This document shows, piece by piece, positions 29,827-37,238 of a stretch of 37,238 nucleotides of DNA. How positions within the stretch are numbered: the first letter of the stretch is position 1; every line of letters starts with the position of its first letter. The position numbers and the translations under genes were made by a program. Where the stretch lies: the NCBI GenBank assembly GCA_026710055.1, contig JAPORV010000408.1:1-37238 (forward strand), given 5' to 3'. The stretch is from Aestuariivita sp. (GTDB taxonomy: Bacteria > Pseudomonadota > Alphaproteobacteria > Rhodobacterales > Rhodobacteraceae). The notes under the pieces were generated by a model, which had not been told where the DNA came from, did no database searches, and saw only the letters and a program-made list of their open reading frames with translations.

Positions 29827-31926
29827 ATGGAAAATGGATCAGATCTTTTTTTGTCTAAATCAGTCAAGCGACTTCTGAACTCCAATCAATTTCACGACGA
29901 TCACAAGCATCCTGGTCTTCTACTAGATAAATTCTCGTGGTCATCTTCGCAAGAAAATCAGAAGAAATGTATCAATAAAGTACGTGGTTGTACCGGTGAT
30001 AAAGAGCTATTGACGAATTTACGCAGAAGACGCACAGCGATATTCAATGAATTAAATATAATCCAATTGCATGGTCAAACATCAGGTTCTTTAGCACTTC
30101 ATCTTTCCAGAGCTAATGCTCACGAAAATGTCGGGTTTGCGCTGCATCCAACATATGGCTTTGCTTATTTACCTGCAACCAGTTTGAAAGGAGCAACTCG
30201 TACTTGGGCTGAGGAGGTTTGGAAATCAAGCCAAAATCATACTGATCAAGAAGAGACCCAAAACAAAATTGATACTGTTTTTGGTACTACATTGTCTGCT
30301 GGACGAATCACTTTTCACGATGCTTGGCCGATAAACTGGCCTAGCTTGAACTGTGATATCCTTAACTCCCATCATACAGAGTATTATCGGAGCGCAGGCG
30401 AGACATTTCCACGCGATACCGAAGAACCAGTACCGGTATATTTTCTTTCTATAATGGCCGGATCTAAATTTGAGTTCATATTATCTGACCGAGAAAATGA
30501 CTCTACAGAAATGCTCGAATTAGTTAAAAGCTGGATGTGTAATGCTTTAGAACGATCAGGAGTTGGCGCAAAAACTGCATCAGGTTACGGGCGCATATCG
30601 TTCAGCGACAATACTCATTATACTTCATCTGTTGAGATATTTCCGAGCAAGTTTATGCGCAGTGAGTATTCTTTAATTTTGTTGTCCCCAGCTTTTCTAG
30701 CCGGTGCAGACCAAAGAGACTTTGATTGCGATTTACGTCCTGCAAGCCTTCGCGGAGTTCTTCGTTGGTGGTGGAGAACTATGCATGCTCATCACTTAAG
30801 TTCTTCTGATCTTGCACAACTTGAAGCACTTGTTTGGGGTGATACAAATAAAGGGAGCAATGTAAGTCTATCAATATTGTCTGATAGAATGAATGTAGAC
30901 GCAATTTCCTATAACAAAAAAGAAATAGGAGAACGACATAGACTCCCAAAGCCAAAAAATAGAAAAACAATTCAAGGCCTCTTTTATATCTCGTACGGAA
31001 TGGATGACACCAAAAATGCAAATGGACGATACTTTCGAATGCCGGATGATAAATGGACACTGACTCTAACTACAAAGGAGGTCCGCAAAGATAATATAAA
31101 TATTCCAGCAATCACAATAATGAAACAAATAGAAGCCTCGCTTTGGTTATTGACTCATTTTGGTGGAATAGGTTCTAAATCACGAAAGGGATTCGGTTCA
31201 TTTGAGAGTGTTAGAGTTAAGGGAATTAATTCAATTGAAGATTGTAAGAAAATTAGTTTTGAGTTTCGCAACCTGTGTGAACTTAATTGCCAAGATAATC
31301 GCTCAAGGGGTCTATCTACATTAGAAAGTTTACTTGAACCTATTGAAATAGAAACTTCGGTGAACTGTCCGTGGAATACTTTAGATACAATTGGATCTGT
31401 ATATCAGAAATTCATAAAAAGTTTGCCAAAGGAACAACGTCAAGATTTTGGTCTTCCACGAAAAAAATTATCTATGAACAAACGCTTTGCATCTCCCGTG
31501 CATTGGAGTCTTGCGCGTAAAGCCAATAAAAATTTAGTGATTAGGATGGTAGTTTTTGCGCAGCAATCTAAAACAACAAGTCCATTTGAAAAATCAAAAA
31601 GTAACTTTAAAGAATTTCGAAATACTATCAAAACTGAATTAGAATCCCTAAATTCGCAGCCACAAACTAACATAATCCCACCTCTACTACCACAACGACA
31701 AAAAAGTCAACTGAAATCAGGAGAAGAAGTTAAAGCAATACTTCTTGAAAAAAAAACAAAGAAGGGCGGTTGGAGAGCTCAGGAGTTGGTGTCTCGAATT
31801 ACTGGTAATATACAAAATTATATAGAAATGCCAGCCGACCTTAAACCTGGTGATGAGGTTACTCTAATTGTAAAAATACCCAATCCAACAAATGCAGCGT
31901 TTGCATGGCCAACGCCAAAAAATTAA
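29827..31926 (+). CDS. Cmr6-Cmr1 fusion RAMP protein
   Basis: 699 residues from the ATG at 29827 (AGGAA 9 bases upstream; the TTG at 29821 is less likely). Residues about 1-270 are Cmr6: LALHLSRANAHENVGFALHP, YLPATSLKGATRTWAEEVW, and SGVGAKTASGYGR. Residues about 277-610 are Cmr1: LLSPAFLAGADQRDFDCDLR, ASLRGVLRWWWRTMHA, LEALVWGD and HFGGIGSKSRKGFGSFE. A last segment (about 630-699, GEEVKAILLEKKTKKGGWRA to PGDEVTLIVKI) looks like a small beta-barrel or OB-like domain and is not part of ordinary Cmr1. No stop or frameshift separates the parts. In Cmr complexes Cmr6 and Cmr1 are neighbours at the crRNA 3' end, so fusion is structurally sensible. No separate cmr1 or cmr6 exists in the window. Confidence 0.9.
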   Translation: MENGSDLFLSKSVKRLLNSNQFHDDHKHPGLLLDKFSWSSSQENQKKCINKVRGCTGDKELLTNLRRRRTAIFNELNIIQLHGQTSGSLALHLSRANAHENVGFALHPTYGFAYLPATSLKGATRTWAEEVWKSSQNHTDQEETQNKIDTVFGTTLSAGRITFHDAWPINWPSLNCDILNSHHTEYYRSAGETFPRDTEEPVPVYFLSIMAGSKFEFILSDRENDSTEMLELVKSWMCNALERSGVGAKTASGYGRISFSDNTHYTSSVEIFPSKFMRSEYSLILLSPAFLAGADQRDFDCDLRPASLRGVLRWWWRTMHAHHLSSSDLAQLEALVWGDTNKGSNVSLSILSDRMNVDAISYNKKEIGERHRLPKPKNRKTIQGLFYISYGMDDTKNANGRYFRMPDDKWTLTLTTKEVRKDNINIPAITIMKQIEASLWLLTHFGGIGSKSRKGFGSFESVRVKGINSIEDCKKISFEFRNLCELNCQDNRSRGLSTLESLLEPIEIETSVNCPWNTLDTIGSVYQKFIKSLPKEQRQDFGLPRKKLSMNKRFASPVHWSLARKANKNLVIRMVVFAQQSKTTSPFEKSKSNFKEFRNTIKTELESLNSQPQTNIIPPLLPQRQKSQLKSGEEVKAILLEKKTKKGGWRAQELVSRITGNIQNYIEMPADLKPGDEVTLIVKIPNPTNAAFAWPTPKN

Positions 31927-31961
31927 CTCGCACAAAGCTGAAAAGATTTAAGGGAAATTTT

Positions 31962-33275
31962 ATGACAACCAACGATAAAGTACTCGTTTTGACAGTAGGA
32001 ACAGGAAATTGGAAAGATCTAGACGCAACTCTTTTCAAACCAATGGAAAAGAGCCTGCGAGATGGAACTTGGAGCAAGATAATCCTACTGCCGTCTACAA
32101 AAACAGAAGAAAATGCTATTCAATTTCGAAGTCGTATGTCAGAATACGCCATAGAAATAAAACCTCTGCCAGAGGCTGAACAAGAAAACAATGCCGATTC
32201 CTGTTTCAACCATTTTGACAAAGTGCTAAGTGAAGTTTGTCAACACCATTGTAAAACTAAACTAATGATTGATTTTACGCGCGGTACTAAAGCCATGAGT
32301 GCTGCGATAGTATTAGCCGCCGTGCGGCATCAAGTACCAAGACTACGGTATGTTGCTGGCCCGCGTGATGATCAAGGAATGGTTATTTCTGGCAAAGAGA
32401 CGGTGACTGAGGTTGAAACTACGAAAGCAACATGGCGTCTTAAAATTGAAGATGCAAAGAAATTAATGAATAAACATACCTTTTCAGCAATCCATGAACT
32501 CTTGCCTGATGTTGAAAATTCAAAACTCTCGGAAGCATTCGTACCGCAAGAATTTCAGAGTGAAATATCCAGATTGATAAGATTTGCAAACTTCTGGACG
32601 GCTTGGGACAGACTTGACTATGCCGTGGCGGTTGCATGCACATGTAAATTTAAGGAAAGCGAGCATCAAAAACTTCAAAATGAAATCAGTTGGCTCAAAT
32701 GCTTAAAAAACGAACCACAGGAAAGTAACACTCCAGATTATCATAATGACATGGCAAAATGGCTACTTTATGTAGCTTTCGATCTTTTGGAAAACGGATA
32801 CCGGAGAATTAAACAGCATCAGTTTGAAGATGCCCTTCTTCGAGCTTATCGTATAGTCGAAATGATTGGTCAAGTACGGTTATTCGAGAAAGATTACAAT
32901 AGTGCTTGCCTTGATCCATACGATAATTACATAGCCAAGTTTCGCTTAAAAAATAAAAAAAAATCGGCGGACTTCGGATCAATAGAAGTAAACGGTCGTA
33001 AAAAGCTAACCGCATCGCGCTTCATTGCTGCTAGGTTCTTAAACTATCTAGGTGATCCTTTAGGACAGAAATTAATTGACTTTGATAAGTCGACCAAGAC
33101 ACATATCAATACGAGTAATCGAAATCATAGTATTTTAATTCATGGGTTTTCTGCAACCAGCACTAATGCAGACCACCTTAATAAACTCTACGATCAAATT
33201 AAAAAATTACTAATTGAATTCTATCCAGAAATGGCTTCCAAATTCAAATTAGACCGGTTTGGATATTTCTTTTAA
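31962..33275 (+). CDS. CARF-HEPN RNase, Cas02710/Csm6-like
   Basis: 437 residues from the ATG at 31962, preceded by AAGGGA; the track start 19 codons earlier lies inside the previous gene. The N-terminal CARF (ligand-sensing) domain has KVLVLTVGTGNW and MIDFTRGTKAMSAAIVLAA, matching the CRISPR-associated TIGR02710/Cas02710 type. The C-terminal domain is helical and carries RNHSILIH near residue 395, an R-X6-H HEPN ribonuclease signature. Expected role: cyclic oligoadenylate made by Cas10 binds the CARF domain and switches on non-specific RNA cleavage. Ring size cannot be inferred. The stop overlaps the cas1 start (TAATG). Confidence 0.88.
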   Translation: MTTNDKVLVLTVGTGNWKDLDATLFKPMEKSLRDGTWSKIILLPSTKTEENAIQFRSRMSEYAIEIKPLPEAEQENNADSCFNHFDKVLSEVCQHHCKTKLMIDFTRGTKAMSAAIVLAAVRHQVPRLRYVAGPRDDQGMVISGKETVTEVETTKATWRLKIEDAKKLMNKHTFSAIHELLPDVENSKLSEAFVPQEFQSEISRLIRFANFWTAWDRLDYAVAVACTCKFKESEHQKLQNEISWLKCLKNEPQESNTPDYHNDMAKWLLYVAFDLLENGYRRIKQHQFEDALLRAYRIVEMIGQVRLFEKDYNSACLDPYDNYIAKFRLKNKKKSADFGSIEVNGRKKLTASRFIAARFLNYLGDPLGQKLIDFDKSTKTHINTSNRNHSILIHGFSATSTNADHLNKLYDQIKKLLIEFYPEMASKFKLDRFGYFF

Positions 33276-34321
33276 TGCCTACGCTTTACGTTACTGAACC
33301 TGGATCGGTAGTAAGACGAAGAACAGGCTCATTCATTGTCACTTGCAATAAGGAAGAAAACCAATCGATAAGTGAACCCAGCAAAAAAAAATCTATTCGA
33401 CTTGAAGTTGAACCCCATCGTCTGGAAATGATCGGTTTAGTCGGTCGAGTGCATATAACTGCAGAAGCCACAAGGATGTGCCTGGACAATGATATTGCAG
33501 TGTCATGGCTTTCTAGAAATGGGAAGCTTCGCGGCAGGTTGGTTCCAGAACTATCGCGCACTGCTGATCTACGCTTGTTACAATATCAAACTATTAATAA
33601 TGTTACGGGTACTTTGAAGCTATGTAAAGCGATTATTGATGCCAAACTTGCGAATGCTGCAAGTCTGATTTCAATGATAAGGTCAAACCGCCCAAAAGAA
33701 CCGCGCTTTTCTCATGCTATTGCACATCTTGGTCGATTACGAGAAAAAGTATCCGAGATAAATGACCTTCAAATTTTGCTTGGATGTGAAGGAGAAGGCG
33801 CAGCACAATATTTTTCTGTTCTTGGCTTAGCATTTTCTGGTGATATTACTTTTGAAACTCGTCGACGCAGACCACCACCGGACCCTGCGAACGCGCTACT
33901 ATCTTTAGGTTATGTCTTGTTGGCAAATCTTATCGCCGGAATGCTAGAAGCACGTGGTTTTGATCCTTATATGGGAGTTTTTCATAAGCAGCGATCCGGC
34001 CGTCCATCGCTTGCGCTTGACATAATGGAGGAATTTCGCCATCCAGTTGTTGATCGTTTTGTCTTAAGATTATGTAATCGACGCCAATTAAAATCTGATG
34101 ATTTTGAAACTAACCAAAGACATACAGGAACACGTCTTAAGCGAAACAGCTTAAAGCAATTTTTTCGAGAATGGGAGAAATTTCTAGATAATAAAATGGC
34201 CAACCTTGATAGCGACTTAACTGTTGAAGAAGCACTTCATCGTCAGATTAACAGATTCGCTGATTATTTGCGTGGAAGAGATTTATATCAACCTTTGCTA
34301 CTTAGGGAAGCTGATGAGTAG
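33275..34321 (+). CDS. cas1: Cas1 integrase
   Basis: 348 residues, standard. The catalytic set is visible: Glu172 in LLGCEGEGAAQYF, His237 in GVFHKQRSGRPSLALDIMEEF, with Asp249 and Glu252 following. The N-terminal beta domain begins at TLYVTEPGSVVRR. With Cas2 it integrates new spacers at the leader end of the array. There is no reverse transcriptase fusion or adjacent RT gene, so acquisition is presumably from DNA. Start by TAATG overlap with the CARF-HEPN gene; stop overlaps cas2. Confidence 0.96.
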   Translation: MPTLYVTEPGSVVRRRTGSFIVTCNKEENQSISEPSKKKSIRLEVEPHRLEMIGLVGRVHITAEATRMCLDNDIAVSWLSRNGKLRGRLVPELSRTADLRLLQYQTINNVTGTLKLCKAIIDAKLANAASLISMIRSNRPKEPRFSHAIAHLGRLREKVSEINDLQILLGCEGEGAAQYFSVLGLAFSGDITFETRRRRPPPDPANALLSLGYVLLANLIAGMLEARGFDPYMGVFHKQRSGRPSLALDIMEEFRHPVVDRFVLRLCNRRQLKSDDFETNQRHTGTRLKRNSLKQFFREWEKFLDNKMANLDSDLTVEEALHRQINRFADYLRGRDLYQPLLLREADE

Positions 34322-34601
34322 ATATATTGTTTGCTATGATATATCGGATGACAAGCGGCGTCAGCGTATAGCTTCAATTCTTGATTCTTACGGTGATCGA
34401 GTTCAAGAAAGTATTTTTGAACTTCCCGTAAACTCTAAATTGTTGCAAGAGTGTAAAACGTTAGTTATGAAATCAATGGACATTAAACTAGATAGCTTGG
34501 TAATATACACTTTGTGTAAAAACTGTGATGAAAAGGCGCTTTATTTTGGTAAATTGTGCGCTACTGAGCGGATAGGAAGTGAAAATGTATTTATCGTATA
34601 A
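34314..34601 (+). CDS. cas2: Cas2
   Basis: 95 residues from the ATG at 34314, which overlaps the cas1 stop by 8 bases. The track ORF start 30 codons upstream lies inside cas1 and would add a non-Cas2 tail. The ferredoxin-like fold begins YIVCYDISDDKRRQRI with the usual Asp after the first strand, then VQESIFELPV. It dimerises to bridge two Cas1 dimers in the adaptation complex. Last protein gene of the operon, about 200 bases before the first repeat. Confidence 0.95.
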   Translation: MSRYIVCYDISDDKRRQRIASILDSYGDRVQESIFELPVNSKLLQECKTLVMKSMDIKLDSLVIYTLCKNCDEKALYFGKLCATERIGSENVFIV

Positions 34602-34800
34602 GGCGGGACTTTTTCGTAATCTTAAAAAGAGTTAATTTAATGCGATGTTTACGAAGGACTATAAGTTAATGATTTTTAATGTTTTTCTGTAACGAAAAAA
34701 TATTTCTCAATCTGGCGCGGAATGAAAAACAAGAATTTAATTGACATTACGAAAAAAGTCGTCATAAACTATTGAGTTTTAGTGATAATTTCACCCCGTA
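34602..34800 (+). promoter_or_regulatory. CRISPR leader with array promoter
   Basis: 199 bases, strongly AT-rich, with no ORF. TTGACA at 34741-34746 and TAAACT at 34765-34770 (18-base spacer, or ATAAAC at 17) form a good promoter that would start transcription about 20 bases before the first repeat. The array runs away from cas2 on the same strand, and the leader-proximal repeat is intact, as expected for the end where new spacers enter. Cas1-Cas2 docking motifs cannot be identified by eye. Confidence 0.75.
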
Positions 34801-36792
34801 GTTGACTGAACCGCCCCGCTTTTGAGGGGATTGAAATCTCAAATACTCTCCGCTTTCCGTAACAACTGCCGTGATATTGACTGAACCGCCCCGCTTTTGA
34901 GGGGATTGAAATATGCCTTCTCTGACACACCTCAACTGTTCTTTTACCGGTTGACTGAACCGCCCCGCTTTTGAGGGGATTGAAATCTATCAGAGCTTTA
35001 TGCTCTTTCCAGGATTCGATCTCGAAGTTGACTGAACCGCCCCGCTTTTGAGGGGATTGAAATATTAATTTTTTCAATTGCGACAAATAACGTCATCCAA
35101 AGTTGACTGAACCGCCCCGCTTTTGAGGGGATTGAAATCAAAGTGGGGTTCAGTTATTTTGATGGTGGTTATGCGTTGACTGAACCGCCCCGCTTTTGAG
35201 GGGATTGAAATATTTCCTCATTTTTTATCTGATGAAGACGATCAAGATTTGTTGACTGAACCGCCCCGCTTTTGAGGGGATTGAAATCGCGGAATCGTTC
35301 TATAGACATAAAAAAGTCCTTTTAGTTGACTGAACCGCCCCGCTTTTGAGGGGATTGAAATACAAAAAATTGATTGTCTTCGCCATCTATTTTTTTCTTA
35401 GTTGACTGAACCGCCCCGCTTTTGAGGGGATTGAAATAGTTGAACATGCTCTCCCTTTTCATTAACAGATCTAATGGTTGACTGAACCGCCCCGCTTTTG
35501 AGGGGATTGAAATAAGACTGCCTTTTTCAAGGCGTCTCCTAAGAATTCTGTTGACTGAACCGCCCCGCTTTTGAGGGGATTGAAATCTCCAGCTCTTCAA
35601 CTAAGGGGCGCATCAGATAGGGGGTTGACTGAACCGCCCCGCTTTTGAGGGGATTGAAATCATAGCAATGGCTTTATCCCGGTATAAATAAGATCTGTTA
35701 AGTTGACTGAACCGCCCCGCTTTTGAGGGGATTGAAATGAATGGAAAGAGCTTTTGCTCTTGATCCATCTGTTTCGTTGACTGAACCGCCCCGCTTTTGA
35801 GGGGATTGAAATCAAAAAGTTTTTTCATGGTTTTAATGCGGGCATTCACTTTGACTGAACCGCCCCGCTTTTGAGGGGATTGAAATCACACAAACATCCG
35901 GATCGTCGTCATTTTGATAATACATGGTTGACTGAACCGCCCCGCTTTTGAGGGGATTGAAATCCATTCAGGGAATTTTCCTTCAACCTCAACGACTTCC
36001 GTTGACTGAACCGCCCCGCTTTTGAGGGGATTGAAATCTCGATTATTTTCCTCATACCTCTTACGCGCTTTAAAAGTTGACTGAACCGCCCCGCTTTTGA
36101 GGGGATTGAAATTTTTGGAAGTTGATTCTCTGTATTCTATGCCGTCAACAAAGTTGACTGAACCGCCCCGCTTTTGAGGGGATTGAAATTCCACAATCAA
36201 GGATCTTGCGTTATAGATAATCTCTTTGTTGACTGAACCGCCCCGCTTTTGAGGGGATTGAAATTTCTTTTTAATGTATCCTCAACCAATTCACGTTGAT
36301 CTTCGTGTTGACTGAACCGCCCCGCTTTTGAGGGGATTGAAATGTTACAGTGTGCCCACTCAATGCTAAAATAATCCTCGTTGACTGAACCGCCCCGCTT
36401 TTGAGGGGATTGAAATTTGGGCCCATTTTTGTGGACCCAATCGGGAAGTCCTCTTGTTGACTGAACCGCCCCGCTTTTGAGGGGATTGAAATCTGTTTGC
36501 TCCTCTTCAGGAGCAGTGGAAGTTTGTTCTGTGTTGACTGAACCGCCCCGCTTTTGAGGGGATTGAAATACTACGGTGAGCCCAACTCCGCCGCAGACTT
36601 TAACCGTTGACTGAACCGCCCCGCTTTTGAGGGGATTGAAATGCAGAATGAAAAGTCAATAAATTTGAGAGATGTTGTTTAGTTGACTGAACCGCCCCGC
36701 TTTTGAGGGGATTGAAATTAAGCGACTTTTTGACTCCAAATTTCTTTGACGCTTTGTTGACTGAACCGCCCCGCTTTTGAGGGGATTGAAAC
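34801..36792 (+). CRISPR. Type III-B CRISPR array, 27 repeats, 26 spacers
   Basis: 37-base repeats beginning GTTGACTGAACCGCC, with CCCC-GCTTTTGA-GGGG able to form a short stem, and ending GGGGATTGAAAT. The ATTGAAA end is typical of type III crRNA 5' handles and sets the plus orientation. Repeat starts are 34801, 34876, 34950, 35027, 35102, 35175, 35251, 35325, 35401, 35477, 35550, 35624, 35702, 35776, 35850, 35927, 36001, 36076, 36153, 36228, 36307, 36380, 36456, 36533, 36606, 36682 and 36756. Spacers are 36-42 bases and all different. Exceptions: the repeats at 34876 (A) and 35850 (T) lack the first G, so the true unit may be 36 bases, and the last repeat ends GAAAC. Confidence 0.98.
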
Positions 36793-36794
36793 AC

Positions 36795-36815
36795 TACTTG
36801 GTTTTTACCCAAGTA
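36795..36815 (+). other. Hairpin directly after the CRISPR array
   Basis: TACTTGG (36795-36801) pairs with CCAAGTA (36809-36815) over a 7-base loop, two bases past the last repeat. With no T-tract after it, it is not a standard terminator. It could stabilise the 3' end of the array transcript or shield the AGGA ribosome site of the next ORF. Confidence 0.45.
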
Positions 36816-36829
36816 ACAGGAACAAGCCG

Positions 36830-37090
36830 ATGACTGGAATAAATCAAAAAAAGCAAACCCAACGCAGAACGGCGACCACAGAAATCTGTAAGAAGTGCAA
36901 ATCACATAATGTAAAAGTGGTTCGCAAAACGAAAAAATTGGCAAGGATGGGCGGGATAGCACTGGGAGGCACAGCTGGCTGGTGCACAAGGGCAAGCGTT
37001 GCTGCGGTGGTAAGAGGGGCGCTAGGACTTATCGGAGGAGGAGGAGGAGGATCGGCAATCGGCGCGGTTGCTGGTGCCACCTGCCCATAA
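36830..37090 (+). CDS. Small Cys- and Gly-rich hypothetical protein
   Basis: 86 residues, not recognised. AGGAA lies 8 bases before the ATG. The basic N-terminal half has a CxxC motif (EICKKCKSHNVKVV, residues 18-31), like half of a zinc ribbon. The C-terminal half is hydrophobic and glycine-rich (GGIALGGTAGW, GALGLIGGGGGGSAIGAVAG), a glycine-zipper-like pattern able to insert in or lie on a membrane. Two further cysteines lie at 52 and 85. It begins 38 bases after the array on the same strand, so it could be read through from the array transcript. The opposite-strand ORFs here are proline-rich shadows. Whether it belongs to the CRISPR locus is unknown. Confidence 0.55.
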   Translation: MTGINQKKQTQRRTATTEICKKCKSHNVKVVRKTKKLARMGGIALGGTAGWCTRASVAAVVRGALGLIGGGGGGSAIGAVAGATCP

Positions 37091-37172
37091 GCTAAATTAG
37101 CTCTCAACAAGCCTAAAAAGGTGGTTTATAAGAGCCCGAATGGTTCTTTTTCTCATTCGGAGTTCCCTCACC

Positions 37173-37238
37173 ATGACACCTCTTGCACCAATCCGCCAGA
37201 CGTTATTTTCGCCGGAAGGTCAACAGATCTTAGCCGAG
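37173..37238 (+). CDS. Start of an unidentified gene, cut by window end
   Basis: An open frame MTPLAPIRQTLFSPEGQQ... begins at the ATG at 37173, with GGAG about 10 bases upstream, and runs off the window after 22 codons. Too little sequence to name a family. Just upstream, CCGAAT and ATTCGG can form a 6-bp stem. The 82 bases between this and the small Gly-rich ORF are otherwise featureless. Confidence 0.4.
   Translation, partial: MTPLAPIRQTLFSPEGQQILAE

Noticed and set aside
33275-34321. Reverse-transcriptase-Cas1 fusion, as found in some type III-B loci
   Set aside because: The Cas1 frame is a normal 348 residues with only Cas1 motifs, and no RT motif (YxDD) occurs in a neighbouring gene.
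34769-36200. Several minus-strand ORFs of 78-105 codons across the array with repeated peptides such as ISIPSKAGRFSQ
   Set aside because: They are the complement of CRISPR repeats and spacers; the repeat complement has no stop in any frame, so these ORFs arise automatically.
1-37238. tRNA, rRNA or other standard RNA genes
   Set aside because: No T-arm/acceptor combination or known RNA core was found by eye in the intergenic regions; a covariance-model scan was not possible.

Overview
This window looks like a chromosomal segment of an AT-rich alphaproteobacterium. The S4 protein is alphaproteobacterial in sequence and its gene stands alone. hisC is followed directly by a tyrC-type prephenate dehydrogenase. 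The Zwf N-terminus (VSRVIPVDSFD) and an Entner-Doudoroff operon also fit that group. The assignment rests on recognition of protein sequences, not on a search.

Layout, left to right. 1-1530 has no recognisable gene but carries a palindromic dispersed repeat and a perfect 26-bp inverted repeat. 1531-4677 (minus) is a MotA/TolQ/ExbB-like channel protein with a MotB/OmpA-like partner that has a very long coiled coil. 4859-6885 (minus) is hisC-tyrC, divergent from rpsD (7111-7731, plus). 7732-8333 is gene-free and holds a MITE-like inverted-repeat unit. 8334-13291 (minus) is the operon gap-zwf-edd-eda, which lacks pgl. aspS follows at 13756-15540 (minus). 15541-18909 is an accessory island: an inverted-repeat element, one AAA-ATPase-like/PD-(D/E)XK protein of foreign-looking composition, and long non-coding flanks ending in the second copy of the dispersed repeat just before cfa (18910-20139). 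carB (20468-23803) is followed by the CRISPR locus.

The main accessory system is a complete type III-B (Cmr) CRISPR-Cas locus at 23866-36792, all on the plus strand: cas6, cas10/cmr2, cmr3, cmr4, cmr5, a cmr6-cmr1 gene fusion, a CARF-HEPN RNase, cas1, cas2, an AT-rich leader with a good promoter, and an array of 27 repeats and 26 spacers. Most genes overlap by a few bases, so the locus reads as one translationally coupled operon. Two features set it apart. Cmr6 and Cmr1, which sit next to each other at the head of Cmr complexes, are one 699-aa polypeptide with an extra C-terminal domain. Cas10 keeps the GGDD palm motif but has HW in place of the HD nuclease dyad. Together with the HEPN effector this suggests immunity through target RNA cleavage and cyclic-oligoadenylate signalling rather than Cas10 DNase activity. 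After the array come a small Cys/Gly-rich ORF and the first 22 codons of an unidentified gene. No tRNA or rRNA gene was recognised.
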